From assembly GCA_910577235.1 (NCBI GenBank), contig CAJTMX010000033.1:1-42413 (forward strand): 42,413 bases of DNA. The letters run 5' to 3'. The notes below the pieces were generated by a model. It was not told the origin of the DNA. It was given only the letters and a program-made list of their open reading frames with translations, and made no database searches. This DNA comes from an uncultured Acetatifactor sp. (GTDB lineage Bacteria; Bacillota; Clostridia; Lachnospirales; Lachnospiraceae). This document shows, piece by piece, positions 33,045 to 41,864 of this stretch (position 1 is its first letter; each line of letters begins with the position of its first letter). Both the position numbers and the translations under genes were made by a program.

Positions 33045-33785
33045 ATGAAACAGAACTACAGATTTATCATTATGTATGACGGCAGCAGATATTACGGCTG
33101 GCAGAGGCAGCCGGACCATGACACGGTTCAGGGCAAACTGGAGGCGGTACTGGAGCGGATGTGCGGCCGGCCGGTGGAGATTATCGGCGCCGGGCGCACG
33201 GATGCCGGCGTACACGCCCGGAATATGGTGGCCAACGCTGTGCTGGAGGTGGAGCTTACCGCCGAGGAGATCCGGGATTATTTAAACCGCTATCTCCCGG
33301 AGGACATAGGCGTCAGAGAGGTAAAAGCGGCGGGGCCCAGATTTCACGCCAGATACAATGCTCTGGGGAAAACCTATCGTTATACCTGCTTTGACGGCCC
33401 GGTGAAACCTGTTTTTGACCGTAAATATGTGTATGTGCTGGAGGAGACGCCGGATATGGATGCCATGCGGGAGGCGGCGGAGATTCTAAAGGGGGAGCAC
33501 GACTTTCGCAATTTCTGCGTGAATCCCCGGATGAAAAAGTCCACGGTGCGGCTGGTGGACCGGATAGATATAGAGCGGGAGGGAGACTATATTCGCTTTA
33601 CATTCCACGGCACGGGCTTTTTGCAGAATATGGTGCGGATCATGGTGGGAACGCTGCTGGAAGTGGGCTGGGGACATATGCCTCCGGCTCAGGTGCGACA
33701 GATACTTAAGTCTCAGGAGCGCCAAAAAGCCGGCCCCACAGCCCCGGCCCAGGGATTGTGCCTGATGCGGGTGGACTATGACTGA
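33045..33785 (+). CDS. truA: tRNA pseudouridine(38-40) synthase TruA
   Basis: A 246-residue enzyme making pseudouridine at positions 38-40 in the anticodon arm of tRNAs. Catalytic Asp53 is in GAGRTDAGVHA. YYGWQRQPDHDTVQGKLE at the start, RYNALGKTYRYTC, FRNFCVNPRMKKSTVRLVD and the NMVRIMVGTLLEVG helix near the end are family landmarks. AAGGGG is about eight bases upstream. A small GTGC-GCAC hairpin (33017-33028) lies just before the ribosome binding site. It is a housekeeping gene, apparently in its own unit. Confidence 0.96.
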   Translation: MKQNYRFIIMYDGSRYYGWQRQPDHDTVQGKLEAVLERMCGRPVEIIGAGRTDAGVHARNMVANAVLEVELTAEEIRDYLNRYLPEDIGVREVKAAGPRFHARYNALGKTYRYTCFDGPVKPVFDRKYVYVLEETPDMDAMREAAEILKGEHDFRNFCVNPRMKKSTVRLVDRIDIEREGDYIRFTFHGTGFLQNMVRIMVGTLLEVGWGHMPPAQVRQILKSQERQKAGPTAPAQGLCLMRVDYD

Positions 33786-33914
33786 GTAAGTATGGTTGGT
33801 AATAAAGGCAAAACAAGACCGGTTAAAACAGGGAAAAATCGGGTAGGTACATAGCGGGCAGTACAGTGGTTGAAGGATACAGGCAGAGCCTGGAATACGG
33901 AAAGGGAGGACGGC

Positions 33915-35258
33915 ATGTTGCAGGATTTTATGAACGAGTACCGGCGCAAGCTGCGCACGCCTCAGGAGGCGGCGGCAGTGGTAAAGAGCGGGGATTGGGT
34001 GGATTATACCAGTTGTCTGGGCAAACCGGTGCTGCTGGATCAGGCTCTGGCGGCCCGCAGGGACGAACTGTGGGATGTGAAAGTGCGGGGCAATCTGATA
34101 GACGGCCCCATCCATGTGGCGGAGTGCGACGAGAGCCAGGAACATTTCACCTATCACAGCTGGCACTGCTCCTCCTATGAGCGAAAACTCTGTGACCGGG
34201 GGCTGTGTTATTATATCCCCATGGTGTTTCACAACAACGCGGCCTATTACGAATTTTTTCTGGATGTGAATGTGGTCATGGTCAGCGTATCGCCCATGGA
34301 CAAACACGGATATTTTAACTTCTCGGTCAACACCGGCGTGGCGGCACCCATCGCCCGGATGGCGGATATCGTCATCGTGGAGGTCAACGAGCACATGCCC
34401 AAGATCCACGGCGGCTACGACGAGTGTATCCATATCTCGGAGGTGGATTACATAGTGGAGGGTTCCCATGTGCCGTTTGAGAGCAGCAGGCCTTTTGTGC
34501 CCCGGGAGGTGGACAGGCAGATCGCGGAGCATATCATCCCTTATATCGTGGACGGAGCTACGCTGCAGCTGGGCATTGGCAGTATGCCAAACGCGCTGGG
34601 AGAACTGATCGCCAGATCGGACATAAGAGATCTGGGTATGCACACAGAGCTGTGTTCCGACGCATATCTCAGCATGTACCGGGCGGGCAAACTTACCAAC
34701 CGCAAGAAAAGTATTGACAGGGGAAAGGGCGTCTTCGGCTGCGCTCTGGGCAGTCTGGAATTGTACGAATGGCTGGACGATAACCACGGCGTGGCGGCTT
34801 ATCCATTGGAGTATGTGAATCGTCCCAGCGTCATCGCCCAGATCGACAATATGGTGTCCATCAACAGCTGTGTGGCGGTAGACCTGTACGGACAGGTGGC
34901 GGCAGAGAGCGCCGGGGCCAGACAGATCAGCGGCACCGGCGGACAACTGGACTTTTTGATCGGGGCCTCCGCCTCCCGGGGCGGCAAAGCTTTTATCTGC
35001 ATGAGCTCCGTACATACGGACCGCCATGGGATAAAGCACTCCCGGATCAAGCCCCAGTTCGACGGGGATATCGTCACTTCTCCCCGCAGTCAGGTATATT
35101 TTCTGGCCACGGAATACGGCGTTATCAATCTGGAAGGCCGTTCCACCTGGGAGCGGGCGGAAGCGCTGATCTCCATTGCCCATCCCGATTTCCGGGATAT
35201 GCTGATAAAGGAGGCTGAGAAGAGAAAGATTTGGCGGCGTTCCAACAGGAGGGGATAA
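33915..35258 (+). CDS. Acyl-CoA:acetate CoA-transferase (butyryl-CoA transferase family)
   Basis: A 447-residue cytoplasmic CoA-transferase of the acetyl-CoA hydrolase/transferase family. Glu245 in GMHTELCSDAY is the residue that forms the glutamyl-CoA thioester. PMDKHGYFNFS, LQLGIGSMPNALG, KQISGTGGQLDF-like RQISGTGGQLDF and TEYGVINLEGRSTWERAEAL match butyryl-CoA:acetate CoA-transferases closely, and the end IWRRSNRRG is also typical. Whether it uses butyryl-, propionyl- or another acyl-CoA is not clear; the N-terminal part (YTSCLGKPVLLDQAL) differs a little from the classical enzyme. The ATG at 33915 has GGGAGGA. Confidence 0.88.
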   Translation: MLQDFMNEYRRKLRTPQEAAAVVKSGDWVDYTSCLGKPVLLDQALAARRDELWDVKVRGNLIDGPIHVAECDESQEHFTYHSWHCSSYERKLCDRGLCYYIPMVFHNNAAYYEFFLDVNVVMVSVSPMDKHGYFNFSVNTGVAAPIARMADIVIVEVNEHMPKIHGGYDECIHISEVDYIVEGSHVPFESSRPFVPREVDRQIAEHIIPYIVDGATLQLGIGSMPNALGELIARSDIRDLGMHTELCSDAYLSMYRAGKLTNRKKSIDRGKGVFGCALGSLELYEWLDDNHGVAAYPLEYVNRPSVIAQIDNMVSINSCVAVDLYGQVAAESAGARQISGTGGQLDFLIGASASRGGKAFICMSSVHTDRHGIKHSRIKPQFDGDIVTSPRSQVYFLATEYGVINLEGRSTWERAEALISIAHPDFRDMLIKEAEKRKIWRRSNRRG

Positions 35259-35406
35259 ACCGCCTTCGGACCGGAAAAAAATAATATCAAAACGGCGAAC
35301 CGATCTGTTTTTTTGGCGACTATATAGTGAAAGCTTTCATAAAGAGAAACCTGGCGGAAACTTCGGCAGTAAGTGGCCGGACGGTGAAATGGCGGGTAAT
35401 GCGGAC

Positions 35407-35429
35407 GCTCACGACGGTGAGCAGAGGAA
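35407..35429 (+). promoter_or_regulatory. Hairpin next to the ribosome binding site of the sigma gene
   Basis: GCTCAC and GTGAGC pair around GACG (35407-35422), and the ribosome binding site AGAGGA (35424-35429) comes directly after. This could modulate translation of the sigma factor. Further upstream, at 35294-35318, an ACGG-CGAA-CCG stem and a run of seven T may end the CoA-transferase transcript. Confidence 0.45.
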
Positions 35430-35432
35430 AAT

Positions 35433-37091
35433 ATGGACAAAGACGATTTGATCAGATATGCGGAGGAACTGTTAAAGACGGCGATGTATAAGGCGGACGG
35501 GGCTGATGCGGAGGATCTGGTGCAGGAGACTATGCTGGCGGCGCTGCTGGCTATAGAACAGGGCAGAGAGATCGAGGACCCCAAAGCCTGGCTCAAGGGA
35601 GTACTGCACAGGAAATATTATGATCTGCTCCGGCAGAAGTACCGTTGCCCTACGGTGAGTTATGACGCTTTGTATGAGCAGTACTGGGAGCAGATGCAGG
35701 AAGAGGATGAGCAGCTACAGCGCCTGGAGCGCACCGAGGAAGCGGAGGCGATCAGGAGTCAGCTGGCTCATCTGACCGGGATCTACCGGGAAGTGCTTGC
35801 CCGCTATTATATGCGGGGAGAGAGCGTGGGGCAGATCGCCCGGGCATTGGGAATCCCGGCAAACACCGTAAAATCCCGTCTGCATGCGGGCAGAGAGCAT
35901 ATCAGAAAGGATTTCACTATGGAGAAATACGCAAAGCAGAGTTATGAACCGGAGCAGCTCAACATAGGGATATCGGGAGAATGCGGGATAAACGGAGAGC
36001 CTTTTAATCTCGGAGTGAGTGACAGCATGATCAAGCAGAATCTTCTGATCCTGGCATATGACAGGCCGGTAACGCTGAGGGAGCTGTCGGAGGCCCTGGG
36101 TATTGCAGTCGCCTACATCGAACCGGAGGTGGAACAGCTGGTGAAAGGTGAACTGATGAAACGCGTGGGGGATAAGGTCTATACGGATTTTATCATCTAC
36201 CGTGAGGAGGACCGGCAGGCCACTGCGGGATTGCAGAGGGAAATGGCAGACAGAAGATACCGGGAGATATGGGAGATTGTGGAACAGGGTCTTGCGAAAC
36301 TGCGGGAGCAGGACTTTTATCAAAAACAGCGGATAGAGGCTCGCCGTAAACTGGAAAGCCAAGTGGTTATCTGCATACTGTCGTGGGCGGAGTGGTATGT
36401 GCACAGAGAGGTCGCCGGGGAACAACTGCCTTTCGCGTCTTATCCTGATCGGAAAAACGGCGGGAAATGGCTTGTGCTCGGAAAACATTTTGCATCGGAT
36501 TATGACTGGAACGCAGAGAAACAGGCATACCACAAATACTTGATCGACGGGGAGAGCAACAGAATCCTGGACGGGTATGACGGCCACAGATCCGTGGGAT
36601 TACACTCCTATGACTGTCTGCTGGGACATACCTATCTCTCCTGCGGCTGCAGAGGCATCTCGGAAGACATGCTGCACAAGATCCTATACCTGGCAGCATA
36701 TGGCAAGGAGAGGGAACTGACTCTGGTAAGTCCCCGGATCTTAGAGCAGTTGGACGTATTGCTTGAGTTGAATCTGCTGGCTCGCGGCGAAGACGGACAT
36801 CTGGAGTGTCTGGTGCCTGTGATCTCCAAAGAGAACAGGAATTATATGAAGAAACTGGGGGAGGAGTACGGGAATCTGATCGCGAAGAAATACCATGGCG
36901 ATTATCAGGCTCTGCTGGAGCATCCGGTAAAACTGCCGCCTCATCTTAAGTCTGTGACAACGTGGTACCGCTATACGCAATGCGGCTGCTGTGTCCCCAT
37001 GATGCTGGCGCAGCGGGCCAGAGAGGCCGGTCTGTTCCTGCCCGGATATGACGGCCCGGCTCCCTCGATCTATCTGGTGGTGGAAGATTAA
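35433..37091 (+). CDS. ECF-type sigma factor with a long C-terminal extension
   Basis: A 552-residue protein. Residues 1-80 form sigma region 2 (DAEDLVQETMLAALLAIEQG, then KAWLKGVLHRKYYDLLR). Residues 105-160 form region 4 (YREVLARYYMRGESVGQIAR, then IPANTVKSRLHAGREHIRK). The remaining 390 residues are not part of a standard ECF factor. They begin with a winged-helix-like segment (LLILAYDRPVTLRELSEALG, near 205-265) and contain two Cys clusters (SCGCRG and QCGCCVP) that could bind metal. No anti-sigma gene is adjacent, so the extension may itself control the sigma part. Function inferred from domains only. Confidence 0.82.
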   Translation: MDKDDLIRYAEELLKTAMYKADGADAEDLVQETMLAALLAIEQGREIEDPKAWLKGVLHRKYYDLLRQKYRCPTVSYDALYEQYWEQMQEEDEQLQRLERTEEAEAIRSQLAHLTGIYREVLARYYMRGESVGQIARALGIPANTVKSRLHAGREHIRKDFTMEKYAKQSYEPEQLNIGISGECGINGEPFNLGVSDSMIKQNLLILAYDRPVTLRELSEALGIAVAYIEPEVEQLVKGELMKRVGDKVYTDFIIYREEDRQATAGLQREMADRRYREIWEIVEQGLAKLREQDFYQKQRIEARRKLESQVVICILSWAEWYVHREVAGEQLPFASYPDRKNGGKWLVLGKHFASDYDWNAEKQAYHKYLIDGESNRILDGYDGHRSVGLHSYDCLLGHTYLSCGCRGISEDMLHKILYLAAYGKERELTLVSPRILEQLDVLLELNLLARGEDGHLECLVPVISKENRNYMKKLGEEYGNLIAKKYHGDYQALLEHPVKLPPHLKSVTTWYRYTQCGCCVPMMLAQRAREAGLFLPGYDGPAPSIYLVVED

Positions 37092-37158
37092 GGAACCCGG
37101 CGTGCCTGGTTCCTGGAATCCCGCCTTATTTGGCAACAAAAGATATAATTTGTCACTG

Positions 37159-37187
37159 TTGGGGGCAGGGTTATCTCTGCCCCCCAA
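37159..37187 (+). terminator. Terminator after the sigma factor gene
   Basis: TTGGGGGCAG pairs with CTGCCCCCCAA (one bulged C) around an 8-base loop. TCATGTTTTC follows. It is a strong GC-rich stem just before the AT-rich propeller gene. Confidence 0.75.
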
Positions 37188-37204
37188 TCATGTTTTCGGA
37201 GTTG

Positions 37205-37234
37205 TTGCAAATATGTTTGATTTTGTGATAAGAT
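37205..37234 (+). promoter_or_regulatory. Likely promoter of the beta-propeller gene
   Basis: TTGCAA (37205-37210) and TAAGAT (37229-37234) are separated by 18 bases, 47 bases before the start at 37282. Confidence 0.45.
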
Positions 37235-37281
37235 AAGGGCATTGGGTAACACAACAGATCCGGAATTTATGGGGGGACAGT

Positions 37282-38139
37282 ATGGAGCATATTGCTGAGC
37301 TGGGAGGAATCGTAACAGGTTTCAATGTTACAGAGCATTGTATTGACTGTATGTGTGGAAAGAACTTCATTAAGATTGATAAAACCTCTGGAGATATTAT
37401 CTGTCAAAAGCCGGTGTTTGAGAAAGAGGGATTATCAAGAAAACTAACCGCGGATAATGAACAGATTTTTGTATACGACTTTTGTACACTTTATATATTA
37501 CGGCAAAAGGATTATGAACTTATTGGTAAATGGCAATTGGGCAATGATCTGAGTTCTGATATTTGTGGGATGGCAGTTGACGGCAATACTGTTTACTGCT
37601 CCGTCCGGAATGGAAAGATTATTACCCTTGACAGGCAGTCGTATCTGATAAAGGAGTTTATTGTCTCCGACAGCAGCATGTGGAGCGTCCATACATATGG
37701 TCCGTATTTGGTCTGCGGAACAGTGGACGGGAAAGTGCTGTTGTTGGACAAATCCGGGCTTTCCATTGAAAAAAAGCTTGTTTTAGGGAAGAAGAATATC
37801 GGCAGTTTGCATATTGATGGAGTAACTTTGTATGCCGCAAGCCACGACGGTAAACTTTATAAGATCGGTTTGAGAAACTTTGATATTGAGTCTTCAATGA
37901 AAAATGCGCACAAAAAGATGTTTGACTGTGCAGGGATATATGAGGATATGTTGGTAACAGTGTCCTATCCCTGCTCGGAAATAGCCCTTTGGAATAAAGA
38001 CACGCTGGAAAAGATAAAAGTGATCAGTACTCCGTTAAAGCTGTCAGGGCGCACACATATCGAAAACGACTATATGTATATCTCTTCCCGCAATATTTTA
38101 GGGATTGACAGGATCAAATTAGTATCGCAAAGTTTCTAA
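37282..38139 (+). CDS. WD40/PQQ-like beta-propeller protein
   Basis: A 285-residue protein without signal peptide, built of repeating four-strand units. Each has a pattern like GNTVYCSVRNGKIITLD, GPYLVCGTVDGKVLLLDKSG or GVTLYAASHDGKLYKIGLRN, typical of six- to seven-bladed propellers (WD40 or PQQ type) used for protein binding. The gene is visibly more AT-rich than its neighbours, which suggests it came from elsewhere. It has a terminator before it and its own promoter. GGGGGGAC lies before the ATG. The binding partner is unknown. Confidence 0.75.
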   Translation: MEHIAELGGIVTGFNVTEHCIDCMCGKNFIKIDKTSGDIICQKPVFEKEGLSRKLTADNEQIFVYDFCTLYILRQKDYELIGKWQLGNDLSSDICGMAVDGNTVYCSVRNGKIITLDRQSYLIKEFIVSDSSMWSVHTYGPYLVCGTVDGKVLLLDKSGLSIEKKLVLGKKNIGSLHIDGVTLYAASHDGKLYKIGLRNFDIESSMKNAHKKMFDCAGIYEDMLVTVSYPCSEIALWNKDTLEKIKVISTPLKLSGRTHIENDYMYISSRNILGIDRIKLVSQSF

Positions 38140-38148
38140 AATGAACGG

Positions 38149-38177
38149 TATACAAACGTTTTGTTTTATTATATAAT
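38149..38177 (+). promoter_or_regulatory. Promoter of the PAP2 gene
   Basis: TATACA (38149-38154) and a perfect TATAAT (38172-38177) are 17 bases apart, 55 bases before the start at 38232. Confidence 0.55.
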
Positions 38178-38231
38178 GAGTAAGATAATTTTCAGAGAAT
38201 GCGGTGCAATCCTTGGAGGGGAGAATTCCTT

Positions 38232-39170
38232 ATGACATACACGATAACGAAAAGAAGAAAGTATATGGTGGCAGCAGCGTTTTTGCTGATATTTGGAGGC
38301 CTGCTGGCTCTGGCTACGGTTTTTGATCTACAGGTGAGCTTTCTGCTGGCGTCCCCCAATCTGGTGGAGGGAAGGTATTTTTCTACAAATTTCTTCTGCA
38401 ATCTGGTGGAGGTGGCGGCCATGGCTCCCATCTGGGGGTTTGCGACTTTTGCGGCCTGTATTCTGACTGTTTTTTCCCATCATAGAACAGGGCCCGGACA
38501 GTGCCTGCAAGTCTTTTTCTTTGGACTGTCTGTGTTTACGGGCACCTTTTTCCTGCGGGATATGATGAAATATCTGCTGCAGATCACCGGCCGAGAGGCC
38601 GTTATGGATCAGATATGGTTTAACGCGCTGATGGCGGCTTTCGGGCTGCTGGTCACGATATTGATTCTGGCGCTGGCGGGAGAGCGGATTCAGGCTCATA
38701 TGAAAGTGCTCCTGCCCTTTGCGCTGGCGATCGTGGGTTCCTGTTGCTGTTTCCTGTTTGTGGAACTGATCAAAAATCCCGTGGGCAGAATGCGCTTTCG
38801 GGCCATGCACTATATTGGGGACTATTCTTACTATACGCCCTGGTACCGTGTGAGTGATGCCAGGCGGCAGCTGAGCAGCCTGGGGTTTGACCGCGATTAT
38901 TTCAAGTCCTTTCCTTCGGGGCATACCTTTTCCGGTTCCATGGCTTATCTGATGATTCTGTTTCCCGATCTGTTTAGGAGCTGGCAGACCCGAAAGCGAA
39001 AAGTGCTGTCCTATGTGATTCCCATTGCCTATACGGGAACGGTGGCATTTTTCCGGGTGGCGGCGGGTGCCCATTTTTTCAGCGATGTGCTGGTGGGCGG
39101 AACCATGGGTTTTGTGGCGGTACAGTTCTTCCGATATCTTTTTCTGCATCGGTTAAGAGAAAAATTTTAG
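38232..39170 (+). CDS. PAP2-family membrane phosphatase
   Basis: A 312-residue integral membrane protein with about six helices. It carries the three PAP2 motifs: KNPVGRMRFR (181-190, the K-x6-RP-like motif), PSGH (228-231) and FRVAAGAHFFSD (Arg275, His281, Asp285). Such enzymes dephosphorylate lipid phosphates or undecaprenyl pyrophosphate at the outer membrane face. Motif 1 ends in RFR rather than RP, a common variation. The start at 38232 has GGAGGGGAG; an ATG eleven codons upstream overlaps that site. The substrate is not determined. Confidence 0.9.
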   Translation: MTYTITKRRKYMVAAAFLLIFGGLLALATVFDLQVSFLLASPNLVEGRYFSTNFFCNLVEVAAMAPIWGFATFAACILTVFSHHRTGPGQCLQVFFFGLSVFTGTFFLRDMMKYLLQITGREAVMDQIWFNALMAAFGLLVTILILALAGERIQAHMKVLLPFALAIVGSCCCFLFVELIKNPVGRMRFRAMHYIGDYSYYTPWYRVSDARRQLSSLGFDRDYFKSFPSGHTFSGSMAYLMILFPDLFRSWQTRKRKVLSYVIPIAYTGTVAFFRVAAGAHFFSDVLVGGTMGFVAVQFFRYLFLHRLREKF

Positions 39171-39221
39171 GGATAGCATAAGCGCTTTGTGATTAATTTA
39201 CAAATTTTTTTATAAAATATA

Positions 39222-39250
39222 TTTTCATGTGGGCAAATTAGTGATATACT
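39222..39250 (+). promoter_or_regulatory. Likely promoter of the comFB-like gene
   Basis: TTTTCA (39222-39227) and TATACT (39245-39250) are 17 bases apart in an AT-rich stretch. A run of T follows at about 39264-39272. Confidence 0.4.
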
Positions 39251-39320
39251 GTTCTGAGAAAGCTTTTTTTTTGATAAGATTTGAGTATGGGGGTACAAAA
39301 GATTTGAGTGAGGTAATTCA

Positions 39321-39614
39321 ATGACAGGGCTAATTAATTTAATGGAAGAAACGGTATTGAATAAAATAGACCAGCTGCTGCCGGCCACGGACTATTGCAA
39401 GTGCGAGAGTTGCAGGATGGATATGGCGGCCTATGCGCTGAATCGTCTTCCGGCGCAGTATGTGCAGTCGATAAAGGGCAAGGTGCTGTATCGTTTTGCG
39501 TCTACTCAGGTACAGCGTGATATTGAGGTTACGGTGGCGGTGAGCCAGGCGATTGAGGTGGTGGGCAAATCGCCCCATAAGAATGCCGCCAACGTGAAAA
39601 AAAGCAGCCAATAA
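39321..39614 (+). CDS. ComFB-like late competence protein
   Basis: A 97-residue protein of the ComFB family (late competence development protein). It has the zinc-site cysteines of CKCESC (Cys26, Cys28, Cys31) followed by RMDMAAYALNRLPAQYV, the family hallmark. In Bacillus comFB sits among competence genes. Here it stands alone; in other bacteria ComFB-like proteins bind cyclic dinucleotides, so a signalling role is also possible. GTGAGGT lies upstream, and a hairpin terminator follows. Confidence 0.88.
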   Translation: MTGLINLMEETVLNKIDQLLPATDYCKCESCRMDMAAYALNRLPAQYVQSIKGKVLYRFASTQVQRDIEVTVAVSQAIEVVGKSPHKNAANVKKSSQ

Positions 39615-39628
39615 AGGAGCAGTGCAGG

Positions 39629-39656
39629 CAGGGGGAGCGTCAGCGCCCTCTGTTTT
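39629..39656 (+). terminator. Rho-independent terminator
   Basis: A GC-rich imperfect stem (AGGGGGAGCG with CGCCCTCTG, small bulge, loop TCAG) is followed by TTTTATT. It ends the comFB-like transcript. Confidence 0.6.
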
Positions 39657-39682
39657 ATTCTTGCAGCCGGAGGACCCTTGCC

Positions 39683-39711
39683 TTGCATAATCGGCGCAAA
39701 GGGATTATAAT
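39683..39711 (+). promoter_or_regulatory. Promoter of the patatin-like gene
   Basis: TTGCAT (39683-39688) and a perfect TATAAT (39706-39711) are 17 bases apart, 28 bases before the gene. Confidence 0.75.
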
Positions 39712-39738
39712 GAATAGAACTGAGACAGGGAAGAAGGT

Positions 39739-40587
39739 ATGTATATGAAAACGGGACTTGTGCTGGAGGGTGGTGCCATGCGTGGCGTGTATACCGCAGG
39801 GGTGCTGGATGTGCTGATGGAGAACGGGATACAGGTGGACGGCGTGGTGGGTGTATCGGCAGGCGCTGTGTTCGGCTGTAATTATAAATCCCGTCAGATC
39901 GGAAGAGCCATTCGGTACAATACGAAATATTGCAGAGATCCCCGGTACGGGGATTTTCGTTCATTGGTCAGGAGCGGCGATATCTATGAGGAGAAATTCT
40001 GCTATCATGAATTGCCGGATAAACTGGACCCTTTTGATTGGGATACTTATAAAAACAGTCCGGTGGAGTTCTATGTGACCTGCACGGACGTGGATACCGG
40101 CCGGGCCGTGTATCACAGATGCACGGGAGAGAGGGAGGACCTGCGCTGGATGCAGGCATCCGCGTCCATGCCCCTTGTGTCCCGGATCGTGGAGATCAGA
40201 GGGAGAAAGCTTTTGGACGGCGGCGTTTCGGATTCCATTCCGCTGAATTGGTTTCGCAGTATAGGGTATGAAAAAAATCTGGTGGTATTGACCAGACCCA
40301 GGGGATACCGGAAAAAGCCTCCCAGAGGGATGTTCTTTTTTAAGCGGAAGATCCGGCAGTATCCGGCGCTGAAGGCGGCGATGGAGACCAGACATATCCG
40401 CTATAACCAGACGCTTAAGCAGCTGCCGGAACTGGAGAAAGCGGGACTGGCGCTGGTGCTGTGTCCCAGCAGGCGGATCAAGGTGTCCAAGCTGGAGCGG
40501 CACCCGTGGAAACTCAAGGCCATGTATAAGCTGGGGCGGAGGGACACGGAGCGGAGACTGGAAGAAATACGCCGCTTTTTGGCTTAG
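39739..40587 (+). CDS. Patatin-like phospholipase
   Basis: A 282-residue patatin-family serine lipase that hydrolyses acyl chains of phospholipids. The oxyanion loop is GGAMRG (11-16), the nucleophile is Ser40 in GVSAG, and the partner Asp160 is in DGGVSDS, the Ser-Asp dyad of the family. The middle (CTDVDTGRAVYH, then ASASMPLVSRIVEI) matches the bacterial RssA/YjjU-type branch. Two ATGs lie two codons apart; 39745 has the better spacing to AAGAAGG, so the start could be there. The role may be lipid turnover. No toxin-like partner is nearby. Confidence 0.93.
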   Translation: MYMKTGLVLEGGAMRGVYTAGVLDVLMENGIQVDGVVGVSAGAVFGCNYKSRQIGRAIRYNTKYCRDPRYGDFRSLVRSGDIYEEKFCYHELPDKLDPFDWDTYKNSPVEFYVTCTDVDTGRAVYHRCTGEREDLRWMQASASMPLVSRIVEIRGRKLLDGGVSDSIPLNWFRSIGYEKNLVVLTRPRGYRKKPPRGMFFFKRKIRQYPALKAAMETRHIRYNQTLKQLPELEKAGLALVLCPSRRIKVSKLERHPWKLKAMYKLGRRDTERRLEEIRRFLA

Positions 40588-40631
40588 CAGGCAATATGCC
40601 GGGTACGGAATATTGCGGGAACGAGGTGAGA

Positions 40632-41864
40632 ATGCAGTATCGCAGAGATAAATACGGCAATGATATCTCCGTGCTGGGGTATGGCTGTATGCGTTTTACT
40701 CAGACGGCGGGGAAGATCGATCTGAAAAAGGCCGAGGAGGAGATTATGACCGCCTTCAGGGGCGGTGTGAACTATTTTGATACGGCTTATATCTACGGCG
40801 GCAGCGAGGCGGCGCTGGGAGAGATCATAGAGCGCAACGGGATACGGGATCAGGTGTATATCGCCACCAAGCTCCCCCATTATCTGATACAGAACAGAGC
40901 CAGTCTGGACAAATATTTTGACGAACAGCTCCGCCGGCTGCGCACGGACCGTATTGACTATTACCTTATGCATATGCTAACGGATGTTTATACATGGGAA
41001 AGGCTCAAAAATCTGGGAATCCTGGAGTGGCTCCGGGAGAAACAGGATAGCGGTGCCATCCGTCAGGTTGGTTTTTCCTACCACGGCAACTCGGATATGT
41101 TCTGCCGGCTGGTGGATGCCTATGCCTGGGATTTTTGTCAGATCCAGTACAACTATATGGACGAAAACAGCCAGGCGGGGCGACGGGGGCTGCAATATGC
41201 CCGGGAAAAGGGGCTGCCCGTGATCATTATGGAGCCTCTGCGGGGAGGGAAACTGGTGACCCGGCTGCCGGAGGCTGCAGTCAAGCTCTTTGCTGACCAT
41301 AAGGTGTGTGGAAACAGCGGCCCGGAGAGCGGAGATATACGGGAACGGGGGAAAACGGTGAGCTATACGCCGGTACAGTGGGCACTGAAATGGCTCTGGA
41401 ACCAGCCGGAAGTGACCTGCGTACTGTCGGGGATGAATTCTGTGGAGATGGTGCGGGACAATATGTTTACAGCGGACAATACAAGGGTCGGTGAGCTGAC
41501 GGAGGCGGATGAGGCCATGCTGCGGCAGGTGGTGCAGGCCATCAACGCCCGCATGAAGGTGGGCTGCACGGGCTGCGGTTATTGTATGCCCTGCCCTAAG
41601 GGGGTGGATATTCCCGGTTCCTTCTCCGCATATAACAGGCGTTACAGCGAGGGCTGGGTGGCGGCCATGAAAGACTATTTTATGTGCACGGCCATAAGAA
41701 AGGACGCCACCGGAGCCTCTAACTGTGTGGGATGCGGGAAATGCGAGCGGCACTGCCCCCAGCATATCCCCATCCGGCAGGAGTTGAAAGCGGCGGGAAA
41801 AGTGCTTGAGAATCCGGTATACCGGATCGCCAGGTGGTTTGTGAAAAAAATGAAAGCCTATTGA
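40632..41864 (+). CDS. Aldo/keto reductase with two C-terminal Fe-S motifs
   Basis: A 410-residue enzyme. Residues 1-300 form an aldo/keto reductase barrel with the catalytic tetrad Asp50, Tyr55, Lys80 and His114. The C-terminal 100 residues add two ferredoxin-like motifs, CTGCGYCMPCP and CVGCGKCERHCP, each a potential 4Fe-4S site. This combined form is common in anaerobes and links substrate reduction to iron-sulfur electron transfer. The ATG at 40632 has GAGGTGAG; the frame is open 12 codons upstream. The last seven bases overlap the convergent phosphoesterase. The substrate is unknown. Confidence 0.92.
   Translation: MQYRRDKYGNDISVLGYGCMRFTQTAGKIDLKKAEEEIMTAFRGGVNYFDTAYIYGGSEAALGEIIERNGIRDQVYIATKLPHYLIQNRASLDKYFDEQLRRLRTDRIDYYLMHMLTDVYTWERLKNLGILEWLREKQDSGAIRQVGFSYHGNSDMFCRLVDAYAWDFCQIQYNYMDENSQAGRRGLQYAREKGLPVIIMEPLRGGKLVTRLPEAAVKLFADHKVCGNSGPESGDIRERGKTVSYTPVQWALKWLWNQPEVTCVLSGMNSVEMVRDNMFTADNTRVGELTEADEAMLRQVVQAINARMKVGCTGCGYCMPCPKGVDIPGSFSAYNRRYSEGWVAAMKDYFMCTAIRKDATGASNCVGCGKCERHCPQHIPIRQELKAAGKVLENPVYRIARWFVKKMKAY

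Noticed and set aside
33486..35183. A 565-codon open frame on the minus strand
   Set aside because: It is the antisense shadow of truA and the CoA-transferase; it lacks a start signal and recognisable domains.
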